Source of the DNA: Planctomycetaceae bacterium
GTDB lineage: Bacteria; Planctomycetota; Planctomycetia; Pirellulales; Pirellulaceae
Length of the DNA stretch: 17,413 bases
NCBI GenBank assembly: GCA_018658605.1
Contig: JABHUV010000125.1
Location: forward strand, 1 to 17,413
Direction: 5' to 3'
This document shows positions 1 to 7,832 of this stretch, in pieces. Below the pieces are notes generated by a model. That model ran no database searches. It was not told where the DNA came from and saw nothing but the letters and a program-made list of their open reading frames with translations. Position 1 is the stretch's first letter, and every line of letters begins with the position of its first letter. Position numbers and translations under genes: made by a program.

Positions 1-1
1 C

Positions 2-1198
2 TTTACATTCTTACAAGACGAGGACGAGTACCGAGCCTATTATCGCGGCGCGCACTATGACACAGTTAAAAAGGTAATGACTCATCGTGAAGTGACCTGT
101 GTGGTAACAAGCAAGGACGGGATTCACTGGAAAAAGCCAGAGTTGGGGATCGTTGATTTTGAAGGTTCCACAGCGAATAATATCGTTTGGGATGGTATTG
201 GAACGCATTGTTTTGCTCCGTTTGTGGACTCCAACCCTGACAGTAAACCTGCTGAGAAATACAAAGCGCTGTCGCGTGGTCGGTATGTGAAAGGGGCATT
301 TGATACTCCCGAGCGGCAAAAGGGTATCGTGGGTTTATATACATTTGCTTCCGCGGACGGCTTGCATTGGAAGCAAACTTCGGCCAAACCGGTGATCACC
401 AAAGGTGCGTTTGATTCACAGAATTTGGGTTTTTGGGACGTGAATCGTAGCAAGTATGTTTGCTATTCACGATTATTCATCGACGGCGTACGATCGATCC
501 AGTTTTGCGAGTCAAGTGATTTTGTGAATTGGACAGACCCTGTTAAGTTGAAATATGTCGATAGCCCCAACGAGCATCTCTATACTAATGCGGTTGCTCC
601 CTACGCTCGTAATCCGAAGATTTATATAGGTTTGCCTACTCGATATCTACCGGCCAATAGTCGCGTCGAACCGTTGTTTATGTTCAGTCGTGACGGGTTG
701 ACATTTCAGCGTTGGTCAAGGGCGATTATTCCGGAAAGTGCACCCGAAGATCGCGCTGGTAATCGCAGCAACTATGCTGCTACTGGCGTATTACAGTTAC
801 CGGAGGATCCAACGCATATGTCAATCTTTGGTACAGAGGCATACTATACTGGGGCAGACTCTCGCGTCCGCCGTTTTGAGTACCGTACTGACGGTTTTGT
901 CGCGTTACAAGCAAAACAGGGAGTGATTGTTACAAACCCTGTGGTTATTGATGGCAAGGCAATCTTCATTAATGCACGGACCCAAAAAGGCGGTTCCATA
1001 GTTGTTTCGTTGTTGGACGTTGCAGGTAGCCCCATTCCGGGCTATACAGCGAAAGACGCGGTTCCTTTTGCGAATGATTCGATAGCCGGTGAGATTAAGT
1101 GGCGGGGATCTCGGTCGCTTGAGGCGTTAGTTGGAAAGACCGTAAAATTGCGTATTTCAATTACGGGTGCCGAGTTGTTTTCTTTGCAGGTTAAGTAG
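2..1198 (+). CDS. GH32/GH43-like five-bladed beta-propeller protein (5' end outside window)
   Basis: The reading frame is open from the left edge, so the N-terminus is missing; the first internal ATG at 77 is not a credible start because conserved-looking sequence precedes it. The protein carries repeated DG-x-x-W blade motifs at about 113-130 (DGIHW), 352-372 (DGLHW), 510-531 (SSDFVNW) and 685-717, with a beta-rich C-terminal tail ending in an LRISITGAELFSLQV-type strand. This pattern fits the glycosyl hydrolase 32/43-like five-bladed propellers common in planctomycetes, many of which are annotated only as hypothetical. I cannot place a catalytic Asp/Glu triad with certainty, so glycosidase activity is inference. 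A signal peptide is expected in the missing part. The stop lies one base before the next ATG, which suggests co-transcription with the CxxCH protein downstream. Confidence 0.7.
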   Translation, partial: FTFLQDEDEYRAYYRGAHYDTVKKVMTHREVTCVVTSKDGIHWKKPELGIVDFEGSTANNIVWDGIGTHCFAPFVDSNPDSKPAEKYKALSRGRYVKGAFDTPERQKGIVGLYTFASADGLHWKQTSAKPVITKGAFDSQNLGFWDVNRSKYVCYSRLFIDGVRSIQFCESSDFVNWTDPVKLKYVDSPNEHLYTNAVAPYARNPKIYIGLPTRYLPANSRVEPLFMFSRDGLTFQRWSRAIIPESAPEDRAGNRSNYAATGVLQLPEDPTHMSIFGTEAYYTGADSRVRRFEYRTDGFVALQAKQGVIVTNPVVIDGKAIFINARTQKGGSIVVSLLDVAGSPIPGYTAKDAVPFANDSIAGEIKWRGSRSLEALVGKTVKLRISITGAELFSLQVK

Positions 1199-1199
1199 C

Positions 1200-4100
1200 A
1201 TGTCACTTGGAATCGTAAAAATTCGCCTGCTGTCATTCGCAGTTTTGGCTTTTGCAATGATTCCAGCTCGCATGGCCCGATCGCAAAATTATCTGACAGA
1301 CATTAAACCCATCCTCAAGGCTAGGTGTTACGCTTGTCATGGCGCTCTTAAACAAGAGGCCGAGTTGCGACTTGACACGGGAAAAGCACTTCGTAGTGCA
1401 ACCGACAACGGTGCAGTCGTGTTAGAACGCATTACCGCGACGGATGAAGACTTTCGCATGCCTCCGATCGGGGAACCATTAACGGCCGAGGAAATAGCTC
1501 AGTTCAAAAAATGGATTGAAGACGGTGCAGTTTCGCCCGTTAACGAAACGGCCGAAACTGACCCTGCGGAACACTGGGCATTTGTGCCTCCGGTAACACC
1601 AGCGGTACCGAGAAAACACGAAGCACGTGTGATCGACTATTTGATCGAGAAACAGTTGCGTACGCAGAAAATTGGAGTATTGGATTTAGCAGCGGCGCCT
1701 CAGCGACTGCGGCGAGTCTATCTTGACTTAATTGGCGTGCCACCTACACCAGAGGAAGTGACCGCCTTTCTAGAGGACGCGGCGACCACAAGATACGGCA
1801 CGGTTGTCGATCGTTTGTTAGCAGATTTTCGTTACGGTCAACGTTGGGCGCGGCATTGGATGGACATTTGGCGCTATTCCGATTGGTATGGACGCCGTAA
1901 TCAAAACGACGTCCGCAACAGTTCAGCACAAATATGGATGTGGAGAGATTGGATTGTAGATTCACTTAATAACAACGTCGGGTATGACGTGATGGTACAG
2001 CAGATGTTAGCGGCTGATGAAATGTCACCGTTGGATGATTCGCAGTGGCCAGCGACGGGGTACTTGGTGCGCAATTATTATTCATTAAACCCCAACGAGT
2101 GGATGAGACACAATGTCGAATACACGGGCAAAGCCTTCCTTGGTTTGACGTTTAATTGCGCGCACTGTCATGACCATAAATATGATCCGATTGAGCACGA
2201 CGACTACTTTCGCTTGCGCGCGTTTTTTGAGCCGATGAGTATCCGCATGGACCAGGTGGCGGGTGCACCTCGCCCAGATGAATTTGTGGAATATCTATAT
2301 GCCGGGTCGCGGCAGCCAGCTTTGATTGGGATGGCTCGTGTGTTCGACAAAAGTCATGATGCGATTACACATTTCTACAATGGTGGCGATGAGCGAAACC
2401 GGGTAACAGATCATGTGCCGATCGAACCGGGAGTGCCAAGGTTTTTAGAGCACCTATTACCGCAAGTTAGCGAACAACAATTACCGACAGAGGCTTGGTA
2501 CCCAGGGGCACGTCAGTCAGTGCATGACTACGAAATGGAACAGGCTGCGAAGCAATTAACGATTGCGAAAGCCGAACTTTTGGAGCTGTCTCCGATCGAT
2601 GTTGGGGAATTGCGAGCCGCGGCGGTTGTTCGGAAAAATGTGCAGGTCGAATTAGATGCTGCCATTAAACAAGTGAATGCCCAAGGACGAGGTGCGTTAG
2701 AAGGGCGGTACTCGTTATTGTTGGATGCTCGCCAAGGTCGTCGCGTATTATCGAATCATCTACCGGAAGTGAAGGAACTCGTCGAGGATACGGTTATATC
2801 CTTTCAATTACTGATATTGGATGAGGGGCAAGTCAACTTTCAATTAATCCGCGACCATAAAGGTTCGTTGACGGCCGGATATGTTGGTTTTGAAAACGGC
2901 GTAATATACTCGTATACGCCCGGTGGGTTTTCTAGATTTGTTGTAGGTAAGTACGACTTTGCCAATGGCGAGAGACGATTCAGGGCAAAACTACTTATAC
3001 ATCCAGCGACGGATAATGCTGAGTTGACCATTGACGTCCTGAATGTAGAGAGCGAGGTATTCCGTGAGCTGGCGACCGTTTCAATGGCGATTAACGGTTG
3101 GAACCCTGTCGGGACAGACAATAAGCCAATCTTGCTAGATTGCCGCACTGGAACGCAGGCGGTATTCGACGATATTCGCGTTGCTATTCCCAAGCACGAT
3201 GAAATCGTATTGAATTTTGAAGGGAAAGATTATTCCGCTGGTCAAGACGTTGATGAAATTAATAATTGGAAAGTGGGTAGCAGTTCAGTCGCGCCGGCAT
3301 CCTCCAAGACGATCGAAGTGATTGATTCGGAGTTAGTGCGGGTACTACGCAAATCCGTTGACGAGGCCGACGCGGCGATGTCACGGATAACCCTAATGCG
3401 GGATGCCGCGATTGCCGCAGTGACTGCAGCGGAAGCTAATATGTTAAAGTTGGAAGCAGTAATTGCAGCGGATGTCCTGAGGTATCGCGACGCTGGAATT
3501 GACCGCGGACAAGATTTGATTAAAGCTGCAGTAACGAAATCGATAGAAGCGGATGGGTTAATTGCCAATGCTGAGTTGCTCGCGTCACGCGTGGCGTTGG
3601 TTGCGGCTGAAAAAATCGTCGACAAGGCCCAACGCAAGACGGCAGTGACGGCGGCGCAGGCGAGAGTCGTCACAGCCGAGGCTAGTGTCACTGCGGCAAA
3701 AAAAGCGACTACGGAACCACCTGCCGACTACAACCCGTTAAGTGTGCAGACACCAAAAACCAGTACCGGCCGTCGGACTGCATTAGCTCGAATGCTGACA
3801 CACCGCAACAATCCATTAACGGCACGGGTTGCAGTAAACCATATCTGGCTCCGTCATTTTCATGTACCGCTAGTTGAAACCGTTTTTGATTTCGGCCGCA
3901 ACGGAAAACCGCCAACGCACCCGGGTGTATTGGACTATTTGGCGGTTCAGTTGATGGAATCCGGTTGGGATATGAAAAAAATACATCGTTTGATTGTGAT
4001 GAGCGACGCGTACCAACGGAGTTCACAAGGAAACGTCCGTAATGGGCAAGTTGATCCTGACAACGTATGGCTATGGCGGATGAACTCCGGCAGGATGGAG

Positions 4101-4586
4101 GCCGAGATTGTACGCGACAGTCTGTTATATATCGCAAATGACTTGAATCGGTCGACAGGGGGTCGCTCCTTGGAAAACACGAAGGCGCTAACTACCAATC
4201 GACGGTCGTTGTATTATGAGACCTATCCAGAAGCAGGTGGTTCAAATCCGCTAGGTGAATTGTTTGACGCTCCAAATCCATTTGAATGTTATCGAAGAAC
4301 CAGTACGATTGTGCCTCAACAGGCGTTGGCGCTGAACAACAGTGACTTCGTTCACCAGATCGCTGAAAAGACAGTGCTGCGGATTGAAAAAATGCTCGTT
4401 CCTCCTTTGGATACGCAGCTCGACCGTGCATTCGTGCAGATGGCGTTTATCGTAGTACTGTCGCGGTTACCGTCCGCCGTGGAATCGAGTAAATGCGAAG
4501 CGTTTTTGTCGAGTTACGGCGATAACGCGCGGGCTGGCTTAATTCGAGTGTTGATTAATCATAGTGATTTTGTATCCATTCAATAG
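1200..4586 (+). CDS. PSCyt1-DUF1549 (PSCyt2)-DUF1553 (PSD1) planctomycete cytochrome-type protein
   Basis: Predicted secreted protein of 1128 residues. I chose ATG 1200, one base after the previous stop. A longer GTG start at 1167 would add 11 residues, overlap the upstream gene and displace the hydrophobic signal segment (residues about 8-28). Domains in order: PSCyt1 with the heme-type motif C43-x-x-C46-H47; DUF1549 at about 145-350 with a second motif C320-A-H-C323-H324-DH; a GDERN...PGVP stretch at about 397-412; a charged Ala-rich helix (about 444-502); a beta-rich LamG/jelly-roll-like region (about 505-700); a long Ala-rich coiled-coil-like helix (about 710-845); and DUF1553 at about 856-1128 with NHIW and PPTHPG motifs. 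The motifs suggest covalent c-type heme, but no member has a function I can state. It pairs with the DUF1501 gene 36 bp downstream, the usual arrangement in this phylum. It may act as an extracytoplasmic redox or polymer-processing protein; that is inference. Confidence 0.9.
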   Translation: MSLGIVKIRLLSFAVLAFAMIPARMARSQNYLTDIKPILKARCYACHGALKQEAELRLDTGKALRSATDNGAVVLERITATDEDFRMPPIGEPLTAEEIAQFKKWIEDGAVSPVNETAETDPAEHWAFVPPVTPAVPRKHEARVIDYLIEKQLRTQKIGVLDLAAAPQRLRRVYLDLIGVPPTPEEVTAFLEDAATTRYGTVVDRLLADFRYGQRWARHWMDIWRYSDWYGRRNQNDVRNSSAQIWMWRDWIVDSLNNNVGYDVMVQQMLAADEMSPLDDSQWPATGYLVRNYYSLNPNEWMRHNVEYTGKAFLGLTFNCAHCHDHKYDPIEHDDYFRLRAFFEPMSIRMDQVAGAPRPDEFVEYLYAGSRQPALIGMARVFDKSHDAITHFYNGGDERNRVTDHVPIEPGVPRFLEHLLPQVSEQQLPTEAWYPGARQSVHDYEMEQAAKQLTIAKAELLELSPIDVGELRAAAVVRKNVQVELDAAIKQVNAQGRGALEGRYSLLLDARQGRRVLSNHLPEVKELVEDTVISFQLLILDEGQVNFQLIRDHKGSLTAGYVGFENGVIYSYTPGGFSRFVVGKYDFANGERRFRAKLLIHPATDNAELTIDVLNVESEVFRELATVSMAINGWNPVGTDNKPILLDCRTGTQAVFDDIRVAIPKHDEIVLNFEGKDYSAGQDVDEINNWKVGSSSVAPASSKTIEVIDSELVRVLRKSVDEADAAMSRITLMRDAAIAAVTAAEANMLKLEAVIAADVLRYRDAGIDRGQDLIKAAVTKSIEADGLIANAELLASRVALVAAEKIVDKAQRKTAVTAAQARVVTAEASVTAAKKATTEPPADYNPLSVQTPKTSTGRRTALARMLTHRNNPLTARVAVNHIWLRHFHVPLVETVFDFGRNGKPPTHPGVLDYLAVQLMESGWDMKKIHRLIVMSDAYQRSSQGNVRNGQVDPDNVWLWRMNSGRMEAEIVRDSLLYIANDLNRSTGGRSLENTKALTTNRRSLYYETYPEAGGSNPLGELFDAPNPFECYRRTSTIVPQQALALNNSDFVHQIAEKTVLRIEKMLVPPLDTQLDRAFVQMAFIVVLSRLPSAVESSKCEAFLSSYGDNARAGLIRVLINHSDFVSIQ

Positions 4587-4622
4587 AATATGTTAAAGTA
4601 AATATCCAACGAGTATCGAGAT

Positions 4623-6083
4623 ATGAACAGCAACAACAACCGACGTGAATTCCTTTCGAACCTAGGCATGGGGTTTGGCGGTTTAGCCGCTGGGGCGATG
4701 TTAGCAGAAGACGGTTTGGTAAAGGCGTCCGAATCGCACGTACCCGATGGGTCTCATCATCATCGACCGCGCGCCAAATCGGTGATTTGGGTTTTCCTGT
4801 CTGGTGGATACAGTCATTTAGAAACGTTCGATCCCAAACCTGCGTTGAATAAGTACGCTGGCAAGACTTACTCGCAGACGCCGTTTCCAAATCCAGTAGA
4901 TTCGCCATTGCATAAAAAACGTTTTCGTAGTGTCGCCTCGCAAGAGATTAACGTGCGAGATGTTTATCCGATCATTTATCCAATGCAAGTTGGGTTTGGC
5001 TATTACGGTGAGAATAAGATTGGCATCACGGATTGGTGGCCGCATTTTTCGTCCGTCGTCGACGATGTTTGTTTTGTTCGTAATATGTGGACAACAGATA
5101 ACGACCATGCCGCGGAAAATCAAATCCACACGGGCCGTCACCGGCTAGATGAGATACAGCCGAGTGTGGGAGCGTGGGCGCATTACGGCCTTGGTTCACT
5201 AAACGAGAATTTACCGAAGTTTGTTGTGCTTGGAGGACCAACTCGAACAAACACTCGCGACAGCATCGGTTCCTATTATCTAGGGCCTGCACATGCTGGG
5301 GTTCCGCTGGCAATTGATAAGGATCAACCTCTGCCTTTTGGAGTCAGAAATGGCAAGCAGACAGAAACGGAGCAATTTCAGGAGTTTAAACTTTCCCGTG
5401 AATTGAACGAATTGGCGTTGTCCCAACGTCCTGGGGATACCAAACTTGAGGCCCGCATGAAATCCTATGAACTGGCATTCCGGATGCAATCCTCGGTCCC
5501 GGAGGCCGTGGATTTGGGGATGGAAACCTCAGAAACGACTGAGTTGTATGGGCTCGACCAAGATAATACTCGCGTTGCCGGTCAGCGGCTTTTAACGGCG
5601 CGGCGGATGGTTGAGCGAGGTGTTCGGTTCGTGCAAGTGTTTCCATCGGCTTATGGTACTTGGGATTCACACCGAGACTTAAAGAAGAAACATTCGGCGC
5701 TGTGTGCGACGATCGACAAGCCTATCACAGGTCTGTTAAAGGACTTGAAGCGACGTGGAATGATGGAGGACACGGTCGTCGTGTTTTGTACGGAGTTCGG
5801 GCGGACGCCTGGGTTGGAGCAGCGCAGTGGCGGGACGACGGGTAGAGATCACCATCCTAACGGATTCACGATTTGGATGGCGGGTGCTGGACTGAAGCGA
5901 GGTTATGTTCACGGGGAAACGGACGAGTTGGGCTACCATGCCCTGGGTGATGCGCACTACGTAACTGATTTACATGCGACAGTATTACATCTCTTAGGCC
6001 TCGATAATCGCCGACTTGTGGTACCGGGGCGAAAACGACTTGACATCGATAACGGCTTGCCGATCCACGATATATTTGCCTAA
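4623..6083 (+). CDS. DUF1501 family Tat-exported protein, copy 1
   Basis: Protein of 486 residues with a twin-arginine signal at the N-terminus (R7-R8-E-F-L followed by a Gly/Ala-rich hydrophobic stretch), predicting folded export through Tat. The core shows the DUF1501 signatures: a beta strand leading into LSGGYSHLETFDPKP, an EFGRTP motif at 391-396, and GRDHHP at 407-412, followed by a DLHATVLHLLG helix near the C-terminus. DUF1501 is grouped with the alkaline phosphatase/sulfatase clan, so a metal-dependent hydrolase fold is likely, but no enzymatic activity is established that I can cite. The gene lies 36 bp after the DUF1549/DUF1553 gene with no terminator visible between them, so the two are probably one transcript. 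No strong Shine-Dalgarno sequence precedes the ATG. It ends convergently against the PQQ-like gene. Confidence 0.92.
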   Translation: MNSNNNRREFLSNLGMGFGGLAAGAMLAEDGLVKASESHVPDGSHHHRPRAKSVIWVFLSGGYSHLETFDPKPALNKYAGKTYSQTPFPNPVDSPLHKKRFRSVASQEINVRDVYPIIYPMQVGFGYYGENKIGITDWWPHFSSVVDDVCFVRNMWTTDNDHAAENQIHTGRHRLDEIQPSVGAWAHYGLGSLNENLPKFVVLGGPTRTNTRDSIGSYYLGPAHAGVPLAIDKDQPLPFGVRNGKQTETEQFQEFKLSRELNELALSQRPGDTKLEARMKSYELAFRMQSSVPEAVDLGMETSETTELYGLDQDNTRVAGQRLLTARRMVERGVRFVQVFPSAYGTWDSHRDLKKKHSALCATIDKPITGLLKDLKRRGMMEDTVVVFCTEFGRTPGLEQRSGGTTGRDHHPNGFTIWMAGAGLKRGYVHGETDELGYHALGDAHYVTDLHATVLHLLGLDNRRLVVPGRKRLDIDNGLPIHDIFA

Positions 6084-6111
6084 GTACGCTCCTGACGATT
6101 TGCAGGGAATA

Positions 6112-6137
6112 ACCCTAGATGCGTACCCTAGATGTAT
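6112..6137. repeat. Two-copy 13-bp tandem repeat in a convergent intergenic gap
   Basis: Two adjacent 13-mers, ACCCTAGATGCGT (6112-6124) and ACCCTAGATGTAT (6125-6137), match at 11 of 13 positions. They sit in the 77-bp gap between the convergent DUF1501 and PQQ-like genes. Just upstream, AGGG and CCCT (6104-6116) could form a weak 4-bp hairpin around AATAA. No rho-independent terminator with a T tract is visible. This may be simple replication slippage. Confidence 0.5.
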
Positions 6138-6160
6138 ACAGAAAGTGCATAGAGTCTGCT

Positions 6161-7651
6161 TTACTTTTCCATGCGTATACAGTATAGCTTCGTTCGGGTG
6201 CGGACAAAGATGGAACCATCGGCGATTGCGGGTGTACCCAAAATGGAATCTTGCATGTCATTTTTGGCTAATAGCTTGAAGTTGTTGGCGGCATCAAGAA
6301 CAACGACCACTCCATTCTCGCCGGCGATATAGACTTTGTTGTCACCGACGATGGGCGAAGCGAAATACTCACTCGAGTTTTGAATTCTTTTTGCACCGCG
6401 CAGTTGGCGGCCTTGCTTGAGGCCGTACACCGTACTTATGCCCCCGCCTTTGATCAACAACATTCGGCCATCGTATACGAGTGGGGAAACTATATGGTCT
6501 GTGTACTTGGTGTTGGTTTTCCATTGCGTGTGTGTTTCGGTAACGTCACCATCGCCGCCCGCTTGGATGGCTAGGATATATTCGTCCGCTGGGTCTTCTG
6601 TGTCGAAGGACGCTCCAGCCATATTGTCGGGATGCAAGAATGCTTTGTCGAGCTCGACACCCTCTAAAAATCCATCCTTGTTTTCATCGCCCCGATCAAA
6701 CGTTCTTTGATAAAATACGGCGGGAATCTTCTGAGCTCCGACAAACGCTTGAATTTCCGCTTTGTCGATACGGTTGTCATTATTGCCGGTTTCGGCGCGA
6801 TCAATAGAAGCGAGCCATTGATTAGCAATACCGCCACTTTGCAACGAGATATAGATGGTGTTGCCGCTGACAACTGGCGTGGTTTTGATGTTCCGCAATA
6901 ATGTATGTGATTCCCAGAGCCGTTTGCCGTTTTCGATATCGTAGCCGACGACTTTTCCGGTACCGGCCACAACCAGTTCGGTGCGTTTGGCGGTTGAAAC
7001 AACAACTGGATGCGAGTAATTAACGGCCATGTCATCGCGGGCTTCTTTCCAGAGGATTTTGCCTGTTGTGGCTTGAACGACCATGATACCTGGATAGATG
7101 TCGTCGTCTTGGCAGAAGATCAATTTATCTCCATGGAGCACAGGTGACATGCCGGCGCCCCACTTGAAGACGAAGAAGGGAGTTGGCATTTCAATTGCCC
7201 ACTGATCTGCTCCGGTTTCTGCATCCACGGAGATAAGTCCAAGCGTGCTGAAGTAAAAATAGACACGGTCGGCGTCAGCACAGGGAGTCGTCGCAGCTTG
7301 ACTATTTGTTTTATGTATTTCGACAAGTGCACCGGTTGGCCAGTTACGTTGCCACAGTAGTTTACCAGTTTTCGCATCAAATCCCGTAAGCGCGACAGTT
7401 TTGTCGTCTAACATTGACGAAACAAAGACGCGTCCAGCGGCGACGACGGGGCAACCGATACCGTCACCTAGTTCCGCCTGCCACGCGACGTTTTCAGTCG
7501 GCGAGAAGGTGGTAGCGAGGGGTTGTTTCGAAACACTGATACCGGCGCAGTTAGGACCACGGAACTGCGGCCAATCTTCTGCTCGCAGCTGAGCGAAGGA
7601 CGTGGTGACTACTACTAGCAGGCAAAAGGTTATAGAGTTGGTGGTACGCAT
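6161..7651 (-). CDS. Secreted PQQ-like beta-propeller protein with inserted EF-hand pair
   Basis: Protein of 496 residues. I chose the ATG at 7651 because a GGAG sequence lies 6 nt upstream; the alternative TTG at 7663 would overlap that ribosome binding site. Residues 1-24 form a Sec signal peptide ending near A-E-D, followed by the W27-PQFRGP motif typical of planctomycete outer-membrane-assembly-like (BamB-like) PQQ propellers. Repeated blade motifs of the form GKxLWxxxxxT and VYFYFSTxGLISVDAETG run through the protein. Between blades there is an EF-hand pair: a degenerate loop at 288-299 (position 1 is Thr) and a canonical loop at 322-333 (D322, N324, D326, G327, E333). Calcium binding by the second loop is likely from the residues. 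Despite the family name, nothing here proves bound PQQ or dehydrogenase activity; a scaffold or binding role is equally possible. It is transcribed divergently from the sulfatase. Confidence 0.88.
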   Translation of the reverse strand: MRTTNSITFCLLVVVTTSFAQLRAEDWPQFRGPNCAGISVSKQPLATTFSPTENVAWQAELGDGIGCPVVAAGRVFVSSMLDDKTVALTGFDAKTGKLLWQRNWPTGALVEIHKTNSQAATTPCADADRVYFYFSTLGLISVDAETGADQWAIEMPTPFFVFKWGAGMSPVLHGDKLIFCQDDDIYPGIMVVQATTGKILWKEARDDMAVNYSHPVVVSTAKRTELVVAGTGKVVGYDIENGKRLWESHTLLRNIKTTPVVSGNTIYISLQSGGIANQWLASIDRAETGNNDNRIDKAEIQAFVGAQKIPAVFYQRTFDRGDENKDGFLEGVELDKAFLHPDNMAGASFDTEDPADEYILAIQAGGDGDVTETHTQWKTNTKYTDHIVSPLVYDGRMLLIKGGGISTVYGLKQGRQLRGAKRIQNSSEYFASPIVGDNKVYIAGENGVVVVLDAANNFKLLAKNDMQDSILGTPAIADGSIFVRTRTKLYCIRMEK

Positions 7652-7657
7652 CAGTGT

Positions 7658-7661
7658 CTCC
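7658..7661 (-). promoter_or_regulatory. Shine-Dalgarno GGAG for the PQQ-like gene
   Basis: Minus-strand GGAG lies 6 nt upstream of the ATG at 7651. It is one of the few clear ribosome binding sites in the window, and it decides the start in favour of ATG 7651 over TTG 7663. Confidence 0.65.
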
Positions 7662-7685
7662 AAAAGAAATATGGTTGATACCTAG

Positions 7686-7714
7686 ATTAGACAGGATTGT
7701 AATTGTCGATGCAA
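7686..7714 (-). promoter_or_regulatory. Candidate sigma70-type promoter for the PQQ-like gene
   Basis: On the minus strand, TTGCAT (7709-7714) and TCTAAT (7686-7691) are separated by exactly 17 bp. The -10 box matches TATAAT at 5 of 6 positions; the -35 box is weak. It would give a leader of roughly 30 nt before the ATG at 7651. The assignment rests on spacing and consensus only. Confidence 0.4.
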
Positions 7715-7770
7715 ATGGTGGAGGTAAAACGTTTGAACTAAATTTCGACAAGGAAGGTTGGGGGTTGGCG

Positions 7771-7799
7771 TTGAAGCGTGTTACCATGAACGCCATAAC
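7771..7799 (+). promoter_or_regulatory. Candidate sigma70-type promoter for the sulfatase gene
   Basis: TTGAAG (7771-7776) and CATAAC (7794-7799) are separated by 17 bp, each matching the consensus at 4 of 6 positions. It is placed to drive the sulfatase ATG at 7833 with a leader of about 25-30 nt. The match is modest, but position and spacing agree with a divergent promoter region. Confidence 0.35.
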
Positions 7800-7832
7800 A
7801 AATTCCAAATAATCCAAGCGAGCGCCGCACCG

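Noticed and set aside
1167..1199. GTG start at 1167 for the large CxxCH protein
   Set aside because: It overlaps the upstream gene and puts a Cys-rich stretch before the signal peptide. ATG 1200 is one base after the upstream stop.
3242..3691. 149-residue open frame on the minus strand within the large CxxCH gene
   Set aside because: It lies opposite the Ala-rich coiled-coil region; repeated Ala codons on one strand create an open Ala/Ser-rich frame on the other. There is no ribosome binding site and no recognisable motif.
3709..4198. Overlapping minus-strand open frames opposite the DUF1553 domain
   Set aside because: The plus-strand frame has clear DUF1553 motifs throughout; the antisense frames show none.
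7652..7663. TTG start for the PQQ-like protein
   Set aside because: It coincides with the GGAG ribosome binding site that serves the ATG at 7651.
7758..7832. Upstream extension of the sulfatase frame
   Set aside because: The 25 extra codons start at a non-ATG codon, cover the candidate promoter, and would place the signal peptide internally.
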